A stretch of DNA of 64,000 nucleotides from Pseudomonadota bacterium (GCA_023457435.1 JAEWLS010000030.1:124001-188000), one strand, 5' to 3'. Numbered from the stretch's first letter, positions 8,303 to 16,141 are shown. Made by a program: numbers and translations. The notes: generated by a model not told the origin, from the letters alone.

Positions 8303-8629
8303 ATGATGCAAGTACCTGTAGAGCCGACTTCGGCTTCGGTGGTGCCGGAAGGCCCGGTTGCCGGAGATGCCCTCTCCGCGGTCGAGGTCACCGATCTTGG
8401 CGACCGCATCAAGGTCACGATCGAGATACCGCTGGAGGATGGTGATCACCCGACCAAACGCCGCGCCCTCGCCAAGGCCTGGGAAACACTTGCATCCGCC
8501 ATCTCGGAGATGAAGGCGAACCTGCCGCCTATGCCTGCCGGAGCAGTTCCGTCACGGCCGGCGGGGAAAAAGCGCGCGAAGAAGAAGGTGGGCACGCGTA
8601 CCGGCTCTGGCTCGTGGTGGCAGTTTTGA
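8303..8629 (+). CDS. small protein of unknown function, predicted general-stress target
   Basis: I do not recognise a family. The 108-residue product has an acidic, Val/Glu-rich N-terminal two thirds (predicted beta then a helix around WETLASAISEMK) and a strongly basic C-terminal tail with GKKRAKKKVGTRTG, ending in WWQF. No signal peptide, membrane segment or cysteine is present. A GGAG lies about five bases before tandem ATG codons at 8303 and 8306; either may be used. The consensus EcfG promoter immediately upstream argues that it is a real gene expressed in stress, and the basic tail suggests nucleic-acid or membrane contact, which is only a guess. Confidence 0.6.
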   Translation: MMQVPVEPTSASVVPEGPVAGDALSAVEVTDLGDRIKVTIEIPLEDGDHPTKRRALAKAWETLASAISEMKANLPPMPAGAVPSRPAGKKRAKKKVGTRTGSGSWWQF

Positions 8630-8952
8630 CGTCGCAGCCGGACGAGCCCGCGGACAGCGCCAGCGACGGCCTCGCTTCTCAGGTCGATGAGGGCAAACTT
8701 CGGCATGCGCCAGTTCGCGCGCCAAAGCAGAACCGCAAGCGCGAAGATGCCGCCGAAGGTCCCGGGGGCTTGGGCTACGTCATCAGCCGCGACGAGGAAC
8801 TTGGTGAATCCGGCAATGGCACCGCCGACCACAGGGGCGGTTGATCCGATGCCTGACTTATACGCTCAGGTTTGATTTGACTTCTACGGCGTGGCGCGCT
8901 TGATGGCGGGGCCGGGGACGGATCGCCCCGGACTGGAAGAACTCGCGCTCCG
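8630..8952. other. 323-base gap with no secure gene
   Basis: No recognisable gene lies between the small stress gene and bfd. On the minus strand an open frame from a GTG at 8832 reads a plausible helix (GTFGGIFALAVLLW) and then runs antisense into the 8303 gene to 8446. Its codons look coding up to about residue 70, but it has no clear ribosome-binding sequence and no family. It may be a decayed gene. I found no tRNA-like fold and no terminator with a T-run here; a TTGATTTGACTT stretch near 8871 could hold a bfd promoter. Confidence 0.3.
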
Positions 8953-9267
8953 ATGCTCATCTGCAGCTGCAACATCATTACGGATAAGGAAATCGAAAGC
9001 GCGATCGTCGCGCTGCTCGATCAGGATCCATGGCAGCTCATCGTACCGGCCAAGGTTTACCACGCGCTTCGCCAGCGCGGCCGCTGTTGCGGCTGTTTTC
9101 CAAATGTGGTCGAAACGATAATCCGCGTGACGGAGGCGTATCACTCGCGCCTCGCCCACGCGGAATCTGACAGCGTTACATTTCTGGACCGCGTGAGAGC
9201 ACTCCGCGGCCAGTTCGGGAGCCAGGAGCACCATGAAGGGCGAACCAACAATCATCGAGCGGCTTAA
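8953..9267 (+). CDS. bfd: bacterioferritin-associated ferredoxin
   Basis: The first 65 residues match the BFD-like [2Fe-2S] domain: Cys4-x-Cys6 and Cys45/Cys48 within RGRCCGC hold the cluster, in the usual CxC...CxxC spacing. Bfd binds bacterioferritin and passes electrons to its core to release iron. The product is 104 residues, longer than the usual 65-75; the extra tail is polar and its coding sequence overlaps the start of bfr by 35 bases, so the tail may exist mainly because of this overlap and translational coupling. It is the first gene of a two-gene iron-storage unit. Confidence 0.9.
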   Translation: MLICSCNIITDKEIESAIVALLDQDPWQLIVPAKVYHALRQRGRCCGCFPNVVETIIRVTEAYHSRLAHAESDSVTFLDRVRALRGQFGSQEHHEGRTNNHRAA

Positions 9268-9730
9268 CGAGGCCCTGTTCCTCGAACTCGGCGCGGTAAA
9301 CCAGTACTGGCTGCACTATCGCCTTCTCGAGGACTGGGGCTACGTCAAGCTCGCCAAGAAGGAGCGCGCCGAGTCGATCGAGGAAATGCACCACGCCGAC
9401 AAGCTCGTGGCCCGCATTATCTTCCTTGAAGGCCACCCCAACCTGCAGAAGGTTGGCGCGCTGCGCATCGGCCAGAACGTCAAGGAAGTGCTCGAGGCCG
9501 ACCTGGCCGGCGAGTATGACGCCCGGACCTCCTACAAGAAGTCGCGCGAGATCTGCAACGAACTCGGCGACTACGTGACGATGAAGCTCTTCGAGGAGCT
9601 GCTGGCGGACGAGGAAGGCCATATCGACTTCCTCGAGACCCAGCTCGATCTGCTGAACTCGCTCGGCGAAGATAAATACGGTCTGCTCAACGCCGCGTCG
9701 GCTGACGATGCCGAGGGCGGCGGACACTGA
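9233..9730 (+). CDS. bfr: bacterioferritin
   Basis: The 165-residue protein forms the 24-subunit haem-containing iron-storage shell. All expected ligands are present: ferroxidase centre Glu18, Glu51, His54, Glu94, Glu127 and His130, and the haem ligand Met52 in EEMHHAD. The sequence LNEALFLELGAVNQYWLHYRL is split by the family's first helix and RIIFLEGHPNLQ is typical. It oxidises Fe(II) and stores it as ferric mineral; release needs Bfd, encoded just upstream with a 35-base overlap. No iron-control (Irr-type) box could be identified in the gap before bfd. Confidence 0.95.
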   Translation: MKGEPTIIERLNEALFLELGAVNQYWLHYRLLEDWGYVKLAKKERAESIEEMHHADKLVARIIFLEGHPNLQKVGALRIGQNVKEVLEADLAGEYDARTSYKKSREICNELGDYVTMKLFEELLADEEGHIDFLETQLDLLNSLGEDKYGLLNAASADDAEGGGH

Positions 9731-9748
9731 GCTGTCTTCCGGCGCGGG

Positions 9749-10741
9749 CTAGAGTAGCCCGCGCTGCTCGGCAGCTTCGCGAAGGCTCTCGCGCGGGCGC
9801 GGCCCGATCTGCTGGATGACCAGTCCGGCCGCGAGCGAGCCGAGGGCGCCGCAATCCGCCAGCGTGCGCCCGCTCGTGTAGCCGAACAGGAAGCCTGCGG
9901 CGTAGAGGTCCCCGGCGCCGGTCGTATCGACGAGCTCGCCGATGTCGATCGGCTCGACCTTCACCGTCTCGTCGCCGCGCACGACCACCGAGCCCTTTTC
10001 CGAACGCGTCACTGCAGCCACTTTGCAGTCGCGCCGGATCTGCTCGAGCCCGGCCTCGAAGGAGGCGGTCTGATAGAGCGCCTTGAGTTCGCTCTCGTTG
10101 GCGAAGACGATATCCACCGTGCCGGAGCGCATCAGTTCCAGGAACTCGTCGCGGTAGCGGTCGACGCAAAAAGCATCCGACAGCGTCATCGAGACCTCGC
10201 GCCCCGCTTCGTGAGCATGCTGTGCCGTCATGCGGATCGCGTCCTTGGCCCGCGGCGGGTCCCACAGATAACCCTCGAAGTAGGTCACCTTCGCGCTGCG
10301 GGCCTTGTCCGCCTCGACATCCTCGGGCCCGAGCTCGATGCATGCGCCGAGATAGGTATTCATCGAGCGCTCGCCGTCCGGAGTGACGAAGATCATCGAG
10401 CGCGCGGTCGGCGGCTCGCCGGCAAGCGGCTTCGTGTCGAACGCGACGCCCTGCGCGCGGATGTCGTGTGTGTAGATGCGGCCGAGATGATCGGCAGAAA
10501 CCTTGCCGAAATAGGCGGCCTTGCCCCCGAAGCTGGCAACGCCCGCTGCGGTATTTCCCGCGCTGCCGCCGGAAGCTTCGATGGCCGGCCCCATGCGCGA
10601 GTAGAGAAGCTCGGCGCGCTCGGCGTCGATCAGGTTCATGGCGCCCTTGGCGATGCCGTTGTCGACGAGGAACTTCTCGTCGCATCGTGCGATGATGTCG
10701 ACGATCGCGTTGCCGACGCAAAGCACGTCAAACTGGCTCAT
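9749..10741 (-). CDS. adenosine kinase (PfkB/ribokinase family)
   Basis: The 330-residue protein is a PfkB carbohydrate kinase of the adenosine kinase type common in rhizobia. It begins FDVLCVGNAIVDIIA, carries GGSAGNTAAGVA (nucleoside site) and the C-terminal anion-hole motif DTTGAGDLYAAGFL, whose Asp is the catalytic base. The likely reaction is ATP-dependent phosphorylation of adenosine to AMP in purine salvage, which also removes adenosine made by AhcY. The ATG at 10741 is chosen because GAGGA lies upstream and the conserved domain starts immediately; a start at 10798 would add 19 unconserved residues. A general sugar kinase is the alternative. Confidence 0.87.
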   Translation of the reverse strand: MSQFDVLCVGNAIVDIIARCDEKFLVDNGIAKGAMNLIDAERAELLYSRMGPAIEASGGSAGNTAAGVASFGGKAAYFGKVSADHLGRIYTHDIRAQGVAFDTKPLAGEPPTARSMIFVTPDGERSMNTYLGACIELGPEDVEADKARSAKVTYFEGYLWDPPRAKDAIRMTAQHAHEAGREVSMTLSDAFCVDRYRDEFLELMRSGTVDIVFANESELKALYQTASFEAGLEQIRRDCKVAAVTRSEKGSVVVRGDETVKVEPIDIGELVDTTGAGDLYAAGFLFGYTSGRTLADCGALGSLAAGLVIQQIGPRPRESLREAAEQRGLL

Positions 10742-10864
10742 GGTTTCCTCGGGAGCGGAAAGACCGGGACGGTCTAGCGGCTGGCCAGCGATTTGCAACC
10801 CCGCTGCCTCCGTTGAACACGCCCGCCCGGCTGACTATCTCCGGCAGGGCAACGGAGCTACGCC

Positions 10865-11581
10865 ATGATCGTCGACGCCGCGGGCTTTGCCCTTTCCCGC
10901 TTGCTCACGCCGCCCTTCCGCAGCGTGTTGTGGAAGTCGCTCGGTCTGACCGCACTCGTTCTCGTCGGCGCGTGGCTGCTTCTGCGTGCCGTGTTCGAGT
11001 ATTTCGCCATGCCGTGGCTCGATTTGTGGTCGCTGCAGCTGCCCGACTGGGCGCAGTGGCTTGGCCCACTGAGTGCCATTGTCGCGAGCATCGGTCTGGC
11101 GCTCGCGCTCGGCTTGTTGATTGCCCCGGTGACGGCACTGATCGCCGGTTTGTTTCTCGATGACGTGGCGAAGGTCATCGAGGACGGGGACTACCCACAG
11201 GACCCTCCGGGCAGGCCGCTGCCCTTCGGGGCGGCACTCGTTCAGTCGGTCAAGTTCCTCGGGGTCGTCGTCCTCGGCAATTTGGTGGCGCTTGTCCTGC
11301 TGCTGGTGCCGCTGGTCAACGTCGTCGCCTTCTTCGCCGTCAACGGCTACCTGCTTGGCCGCGAGTTCTTCGAGTTCGCTGCCATGCGGCATCATCCCGA
11401 AGCCGAAGCAAAGGCAATGCGGCGACGCAACCGCGCGACGATCTTTGTGGCCGGGTTGGTCATAGCCGCGTTCCTGGCCGTACCGGTCGTGAACTTGCTG
11501 ACGCCGCTTTTCGCCGCCGCGATGATGGTGCGTCTCTACAAGTCGATGGCGCGAAGCGAGGCGGCTGCACGTCTCGACTAG
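10865..11581 (+). CDS. EI24/CysZ-like integral membrane protein
   Basis: The 238-residue protein has about four to six hydrophobic helices (roughly 28-48, 65-98, 128-162, 188-218) and belongs to the EI24/CysZ family. CysZ of enterics mediates sulfate uptake, but rhizobial members are generally annotated only by domain, so a sulfate role is uncertain. A GGAG lies seven bases before the ATG. Its stop codon overlaps the end of the convergent YdeI-like gene by four bases. No sulfur-assimilation gene lies next to it, which weakens the CysZ assignment. Confidence 0.75.
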   Translation: MIVDAAGFALSRLLTPPFRSVLWKSLGLTALVLVGAWLLLRAVFEYFAMPWLDLWSLQLPDWAQWLGPLSAIVASIGLALALGLLIAPVTALIAGLFLDDVAKVIEDGDYPQDPPGRPLPFGAALVQSVKFLGVVVLGNLVALVLLLVPLVNVVAFFAVNGYLLGREFFEFAAMRHHPEAEAKAMRRRNRATIFVAGLVIAAFLAVPVVNLLTPLFAAAMMVRLYKSMARSEAAARLD

Positions 11582-11859
11582 CCGTTCCACTTCATCTTCA
11601 TGTAGACGCCGCCGGCCTCGAGCTCGTCGAGCATCTGCGACAGCCGCTTGGCTTTGGTCGCGTCGAGCTTCGCACGGTCGATCCAGCCGACATAGTCGTT
11701 GCGCTGATAATCAGGGCGTTCGTCATAGGCTTTGCGGAGCCCGCGCGCGTCGATCGCGGTGGCGATCCACTCGGGCATGGGATTAAGCTTTCGCTTCAGC
11801 GTCATGCGGAAATCGTAGAACCTTGGCCCTGCGGCGCAAGGCGCTTGAATGAGCGTCAT
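11578..11859 (-). CDS. YdeI/OmpD-associated family protein (small)
   Basis: The 93-residue protein carries the C-terminal YdeI/OmdA-type region, with RPDYQRNDYVGWIDRAK followed by KRLSQMLDELEAGGVY. Proteins with this domain have been linked to bacteriocin protection and outer-membrane proteins in enterics; the molecular activity is unknown. The first ATG (11859) has a GGAG eleven bases upstream; an ATG at 11805 would remove 18 residues and is equally possible. It is shorter than two-domain YdeI proteins and holds only the C-terminal part. It is convergent with the CysZ-like gene and shares four bases with it. Confidence 0.7.
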   Translation of the reverse strand: MTLIQAPCAAGPRFYDFRMTLKRKLNPMPEWIATAIDARGLRKAYDERPDYQRNDYVGWIDRAKLDATKAKRLSQMLDELEAGGVYMKMKWNG

Positions 11860-11909
11860 GCAAACGCCATCTCCGGTCGTGACGCTGCGCGCGCTGTGTG
11901 GAGGGGTAC

Positions 11910-12362
11910 ATGCTCGTCGATGTCGTTCTGGCGGTAGGCCATCATTTGCTCGTCTTCGCGCTGGCTGGGCTGCTGGCAGCCGAACTCATCCTGGTCAGGC
12001 CGGGTCTCGCCGGGCGCGAACTCAAGCTTCTTGCACGCATCGACCAGGCCTATGGCGGGTTCGCCGGGGCCGTCATCGTGGTTGGCATCCTGCGCGTGTT
12101 CTTTGGCCTCAAGGGGTGGGAGTTCTACGTCTACAACGTGAGCTTCTGGGCAAAGATGCTTGCCTTCGCTGTCGTCGCTGTCCTCACGATTGCGCCAACG
12201 GTCCGCATCGTTCGCTGGCGTCGTGCTGCACAGAACTCCGTCGGCATCTACGTGGTGCCGGACACCGAGATCGCCGCCACCCGGCGCTTCATCCATTGGC
12301 AGGCGCTTGTGTTCCTGCTCATTCCGGTCTTTGCGGCGATGATGGCGCGCGGCATCTACTGA
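11910..12362 (+). CDS. DUF2214 family membrane protein
   Basis: The 150-residue protein has four predicted membrane helices (about 4-28, 45-65, 80-100, 128-148) and the charge pattern of DUF2214 proteins. Conserved-looking histidines at His11/His12 and His134 lie near helix ends, as in small haem- or metal-binding membrane proteins such as CopD-like families, but no function is established. The start is the ATG at 11910, five bases after GGAGG; the GTG twelve bases earlier lies before that site and is rejected. The 3' end overlaps the nth gene on the other strand by seven bases. Confidence 0.72.
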   Translation: MLVDVVLAVGHHLLVFALAGLLAAELILVRPGLAGRELKLLARIDQAYGGFAGAVIVVGILRVFFGLKGWEFYVYNVSFWAKMLAFAVVAVLTIAPTVRIVRWRRAAQNSVGIYVVPDTEIAATRRFIHWQALVFLLIPVFAAMMARGIY

Positions 12363-13084
12363 AGCTCGACGAGCGGCGCGGGAACGTCATTCCACTTCTC
12401 CGGCGACTTGCAGATGTCGGCGATGATGCAGCGGTCGCACTCGGGCCTGCGCGCCTTGCAGACGTAGCGCCCGTGCAGGATCAGCCAGTGGTGGGCGTGG
12501 CGCAGGTAATGCTGCGGTATGACCTTGATAAGCCCGGCCTCGACCTGGTCGGGCGTCCGGCCGGGTGCCAGCCTCAGCCGATTGCCGAGCCGGAAGATGT
12601 GCGTGTCGACGGCCATGGTCGGCTGCCCGAAATGAATGTTGAGCACGACGTTTGCCGTCTTGCGGCCGACCCCCGGCAGCGCCTGCAGCGCTTCGCGGTT
12701 TCCCGGCACCGTGCCGCCGTGATCGCGCACGAGCGCCTGTGAGAGCGCAATCACGTTCTTCGCCTTGTTGCGCCACAGCCCGATCGTGCGAATATGTTCC
12801 GCGACGCCGGCCTCGCCGAGTTCTAGCATCTTCTCTGGCGTATCGGCGGCCGCGAACAGCCCTCTCGTCGCCTTGTTGACCCCGGCGTCGGTTGCCTGGG
12901 CGGACAGCGCGACCGCGACGAGCAAGGTGAAGGCGTTCACTGCCTCGAGTTCGCCTCTGGGCTCCGGACGCTGTACCGAGAAGCGGCGGAACATCTCCTC
13001 GATCTCTTCGCGCGAATAGGCCGAGCGAGGCTGCCGCGAAGGTTTCCGTCGCGTTGCGGCGATTTTGGTCTTGGGGTCCGGCAT
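12356..13084 (-). CDS. nth: endonuclease III (DNA glycosylase/AP lyase)
   Basis: The 242-residue protein has all Nth features: the helix-hairpin-helix LPGVGRKTANVVL with the catalytic Lys, VDTHIFRLGNRL with the catalytic Asp, and four C-terminal cysteines in C-x6-C-x2-C-x5-C (CKARRPECDRCIIADIC) for a [4Fe-4S] cluster. It removes oxidised pyrimidines and nicks abasic sites in base excision repair. I place the start at 13084 (MPDPKTKI) rather than 13120, which would overlap the divergent DUF2244 gene. A basic N-terminal extension of about 25 residues precedes the catalytic domain, as in other rhizobial Nth proteins. Confidence 0.95.
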   Translation of the reverse strand: MPDPKTKIAATRRKPSRQPRSAYSREEIEEMFRRFSVQRPEPRGELEAVNAFTLLVAVALSAQATDAGVNKATRGLFAAADTPEKMLELGEAGVAEHIRTIGLWRNKAKNVIALSQALVRDHGGTVPGNREALQALPGVGRKTANVVLNIHFGQPTMAVDTHIFRLGNRLRLAPGRTPDQVEAGLIKVIPQHYLRHAHHWLILHGRYVCKARRPECDRCIIADICKSPEKWNDVPAPLVELQ

Positions 13085-13105
13085 CGGCACTCTATAATCC
13101 CACCC

Positions 13106-13603
13106 ATGACCGGAAGTCATGCCGATCAGTCCGAACAGGACGAGCCGCTGTTCAAGGCGCTGCTCACCCCCTACCGCTCGCTCGGCCCGCGCGGATTTGC
13201 CATCCTTATGGGTGTTCTGATCGCCGTCTGGCTCGCGGTCGGAGCGCTTTTCCTATCCATCGGCGCCTGGCCGGTCTTCGGCTTTTTCGGCCTGGACGTT
13301 CTGGCTATCTGGCTGGCATTCCGCTGGAACTACCGCGCCGCACGTGCCCGCGAGGAGGTCGAGATTCGGCGTACGGCGCTCGATATCCGCAAGATCGCGC
13401 CTTCCGGGCATGTCGAGGCGCACCGCTTCAACCCGTTCTGGGCGCGCTTTTCTGTCGACCGGCACGACGAGATCGGAATCGTCACGATGGCAGTGGAGGC
13501 CCAGGGCAGGCGCGTCCCCATCGGCTCGTTCCTGAACCCCGACGACCGGGAAAGCTTTGCCAAGGCGTTCGGCCGTGCATTGGCTGCCGCGCGCGCCGTG
13601 TAG
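13106..13603 (+). CDS. DUF2244 domain integral membrane protein
   Basis: The 165-residue protein has two adjacent membrane helices (about 30-52 and 56-74) followed by a soluble C-terminal part of about 90 residues; this is the DUF2244 architecture. The segment HRFNPFWARFSVDRHDEIG after the helices is typical of the family. Function is unknown; in alphaproteobacteria the gene often lies near respiratory or repair genes, here divergent from nth with 21 bases between the two starts, so the promoters must overlap the coding sequences. Confidence 0.78.
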   Translation: MTGSHADQSEQDEPLFKALLTPYRSLGPRGFAILMGVLIAVWLAVGALFLSIGAWPVFGFFGLDVLAIWLAFRWNYRAARAREEVEIRRTALDIRKIAPSGHVEAHRFNPFWARFSVDRHDEIGIVTMAVEAQGRRVPIGSFLNPDDRESFAKAFGRALAAARAV

Positions 13604-13615
13604 TCGAGAATCGGG

Positions 13616-13631
13616 TGGGAAGCACTTCCCA
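13616..13631. promoter_or_regulatory. 16-bp perfect palindrome before the Ada-like gene
   Basis: TGGGAAGCACTTCCCA is a perfect inverted repeat with seven-base arms and a CA centre, 33 bases before the start of the Ada-like gene. It has no T-run, so it looks more like an operator than a terminator of the DUF2244 gene. The regulator is unknown; self-control by the HTH domain of the Ada-like protein is one possibility. Confidence 0.4.
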
Positions 13632-13664
13632 TCGCGACGATATTTGCGTTCAAGGAGATAGGCC

Positions 13665-14573
13665 ATGAACGCTCACGCGCTGATGAAGAACCCCGCTGCG
13701 ATCCTCGATTCCGACATCACCCCGACCGGCTCGGATTACGAGCTGGTCAAGGGCGTCATCGAGAAGATCAGCCTCGACTATCGCGACCAGCCGTCGCTGG
13801 AGGCTCTTGCCGCAGAACTCGGCGACACGCCCGCCGGCCTGCACAAGCTCTTCACCCGGTGGGCGGGCCTGACGCCGAAGTCGTTCCTGCAGGCGGTGAC
13901 ACTGAACCATGCACGCCGACTACTAGACGATGGTGCACCCCTGCTCGACGCCGCCCTCGACCTCGGCATGTCCGGCCCGGGGCGTCTTCACGATCTGTTC
14001 GTCACTCATGAGGCGATCACGCCCGGTGACTACAAGTCGCGCGGCGCCGGCCTGACGATCCGTTATGGCTGGCACATCTCGCCGTTTGGGGTGGCGCTGA
14101 TCATGGTCACCGAGCGCGGGCTCGCAGGCCTTGCTTTTGCCGATGCGGGTGGCGAGCGCGCCGCTTTTGACGACATGGCGCGGCGTTGGCCCAATGCCAC
14201 CTACGTCGAGGACGTGTCCGCGTCTCAGCCCTATGCGACGCGCGTCTTCGACCCGTCGCGCTGGCGCGCCGACGAGCCGCTGCGCGTCGTGCTGATCGGC
14301 AGCGATTTCCAGATCCGCGTCTGGGAGGCTCTGCTGCACGTGCCATTCGGCCGCGCCTGCACGTACTCTTCGATTGCCGGCCGCATAGGCCAGCCGGCCG
14401 CCAGCCGCGCCGTGGGTGCCGCAGTCGGCGCGAACCCGCTATCCTTCGTCGTGCCGTGCCATCGCGCACTTGGCAAATCGGGTGCGCTCACAGGCTATCA
14501 TTGGGGCCTGACGCGCAAGCGCGCCATTCTGGGCTGGGAGGCAGGCTTGCTCGGAGCAGCAGGAAGCAGCTGA
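13665..14573 (+). CDS. AraC-HTH / O6-methylguanine-DNA methyltransferase fusion (Ada-like, lacks the metal-binding N domain)
   Basis: The 302-residue protein joins an AraC-type helix-turn-helix region (about 25-125) to a methylguanine methyltransferase domain (about 205-295). The catalytic site FVVPCHRALG places the acceptor Cys265. The protein repairs O6-methylguanine by irreversible methyl transfer to this Cys. E. coli Ada also has an N-terminal zinc domain whose Cys senses methylphosphotriesters; that domain is absent here, so activation by that route is not expected. An AAGGAGATA sequence precedes the ATG. A 16-bp palindrome lies just upstream. Ribokinase begins one base after its stop, so the two are probably cotranscribed. 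Confidence 0.88.
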   Translation: MNAHALMKNPAAILDSDITPTGSDYELVKGVIEKISLDYRDQPSLEALAAELGDTPAGLHKLFTRWAGLTPKSFLQAVTLNHARRLLDDGAPLLDAALDLGMSGPGRLHDLFVTHEAITPGDYKSRGAGLTIRYGWHISPFGVALIMVTERGLAGLAFADAGGERAAFDDMARRWPNATYVEDVSASQPYATRVFDPSRWRADEPLRVVLIGSDFQIRVWEALLHVPFGRACTYSSIAGRIGQPAASRAVGAAVGANPLSFVVPCHRALGKSGALTGYHWGLTRKRAILGWEAGLLGAAGSS

Positions 14574-15479
14574 ATGATCACAGTCGTCGGTTCGATCAAC
14601 CTCGATCTGATTGCGCGCGTCGGCCGCTTGCCAGGGCCAGGGGAGACGGTCACTGGGTCGGCCTTCGACACCGCACCCGGCGGCAAGGGGGCCAACCAGG
14701 CGCTGGCCGCCCGTCGCGCCGGCTCTGCGGTGCGAATGGTCGGCGCCGTCGGCAGGGACGCGTTCGCCCGGGAGGCCACCGCCTTGCTTGACGAGGCGGG
14801 TGTCGATCTCAGCGATGTGCGCCAGGTCGAGGCGCCGACGGGAACGGCGCTGATCCTGGTCGGTGGCGGCGGCGAGAACATGATCGCGGTCATCCCGGGT
14901 GCGAACGCCGCCGTCGAAGCCGGAACGGCCGCCGTCGACGGAAGACGCGGCGGGATGCTGTTGCTGCAGTTGGAAATCGCGCTGCCAGCGGTCGAGGCCG
15001 CACTTTCCGACGCTAATCGCGCAGGAATCACATCGGTCTTGAACATTGCGCCCTACAACGACGAGGCGCTCGGCTTTGCAGGCAAGGCCGACTACGTCGT
15101 CGCCAACGAGACCGAGTTCGATCTTCTGGCGAACGGTGCAGGCATCGAGCACGGCGACCGTGCTGCGAGGATGCAGGCTTGGGTGGACCGGACCGGCAGG
15201 ATAATCGTCGTCACACTGGGCGGCGACGGGGTGGCAGTGGCAAGCCCGCACGGGTCGTTCAAGATTCCTGCCATGCGGATATCGCCGGTCGATACGGTCG
15301 GCGCGGGAGATACCTTCTGTGGTTATCTCGCAGACGGCCTGAGCCGCGACTTGGGGCTGGAGGAGGCTGTCAGGCGGGCTTCCGTAGCGGGCTCGCTCGC
15401 ATGCCTCAAGCGCGGAGCGCAACCCTCGATACCGACTTCCGACGAGGTCGATGCCGCCATCCGGCAAGACGGAGCTTAG
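14574..15479 (+). CDS. rbsK: ribokinase
   Basis: The 301-residue protein is a PfkB-family kinase close to ribokinase: it starts VVGSINLDLIARVGRLPGPGET, has the sugar-binding GGKGANQALAARRAG segment, and ends the active site with DTVGAGDTFCGYLA (catalytic Asp). It phosphorylates D-ribose at O5. It begins immediately after the Ada-like gene with no gap, in an operon with no ribose transporter nearby, so it may serve nucleoside salvage. The stop overlaps the end of the convergent peptidase gene by four bases. Confidence 0.88.
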   Translation: MITVVGSINLDLIARVGRLPGPGETVTGSAFDTAPGGKGANQALAARRAGSAVRMVGAVGRDAFAREATALLDEAGVDLSDVRQVEAPTGTALILVGGGGENMIAVIPGANAAVEAGTAAVDGRRGGMLLLQLEIALPAVEAALSDANRAGITSVLNIAPYNDEALGFAGKADYVVANETEFDLLANGAGIEHGDRAARMQAWVDRTGRIIVVTLGGDGVAVASPHGSFKIPAMRISPVDTVGAGDTFCGYLADGLSRDLGLEEAVRRASVAGSLACLKRGAQPSIPTSDEVDAAIRQDGA

Positions 15480-16096
15480 TCGACCGAACCGACCAGCATG
15501 TTCTGGTCTTCGAGCAGGTTCACCCAGCGGCCGGTATGCGTGCTCGACTGCCGCTTCAGGTACTTGTAGCCGGTGGCATGCCACGGCTTAACCTTGTCAT
15601 TCAGATTGTCGAGGATGTAGTCGCCGCGATCCGTGCGTACCGTAAGCACCGCATGGCCTTCGCCATCCTGCTTGCGCACGACGGTGATGAGCAGGTCGGA
15701 GAGCGGTATGCCGGCGTCGTGCAGCACGCGGCGCTTCTCAAGCACGTAGTCTTCGCAATCGCCTTCGCCGTTGACCGGATAGGCCCACACTTCGTCGATG
15801 CCGTAGAGGTCGTGGTCGCTGCGCGGGGCCACCGCAGCGTTGACCGACTTGTTGACGAGACCGATATGCTCCCATTTGGCATCCGTTAGGGCCAGCGGGC
15901 CGACATCGGTCGAGTGCACCGAGCACTCGTCGGGGTTCGTCTTGCAGAATTCGTAGTGGCCGATGGGCTGGGATGTCTGGCGACCGACTACCATGGAGCC
16001 ACTGGCGCCCGCGGGGACCGCCATGCCTAGCACGAACAGGGCTGCTGCTATGGCGGCGGTAAGCCGCCTCGGCAACGCGCCGTCTATGTCCCCCAT
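15476..16096 (-). CDS. transglutaminase-like cysteine peptidase (BTLCP/DUF920), exported
   Basis: The 206-residue protein starts with a signal peptide (basic LPRRLTAA, hydrophobic core to about residue 28, then VPAGASG) and continues as a bacterial transglutaminase-like cysteine peptidase. The predicted triad is Cys114 in GEGDCEDYVLEKR, His148 in GEGHAVLTV and Asp163 in ILDNL. Members act in the periplasm, some as proteases of surface or c-di-GMP-controlled adhesins (LapG branch), but for this short type the substrate is unknown. A full CtrA-type box lies 31-45 bases before the start in the direction of transcription, which suggests cell-cycle control. It is convergent with rbsK. Confidence 0.85.
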   Translation of the reverse strand: MGDIDGALPRRLTAAIAAALFVLGMAVPAGASGSMVVGRQTSQPIGHYEFCKTNPDECSVHSTDVGPLALTDAKWEHIGLVNKSVNAAVAPRSDHDLYGIDEVWAYPVNGEGDCEDYVLEKRRVLHDAGIPLSDLLITVVRKQDGEGHAVLTVRTDRGDYILDNLNDKVKPWHATGYKYLKRQSSTHTGRWVNLLEDQNMLVGSVD

Positions 16097-16126
16097 CAGC
16101 CCCGCCTGCAGCGATTGTTTCCGAAG

Positions 16127-16141
16127 TTAAGGAAACGTTAA
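16127..16141 (-). promoter_or_regulatory. candidate CtrA binding box
   Basis: The minus strand reads TTAA-CGTTTCC-TTAA followed by C, an exact match to the CtrA recognition pattern TTAA-N7-TTAAC, placed 31 bases before the exported peptidase gene. CtrA is the cell-cycle master regulator in this order. The exact spacing and the orientation along the gene make chance less likely, but binding is not shown by sequence alone. Confidence 0.5.
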
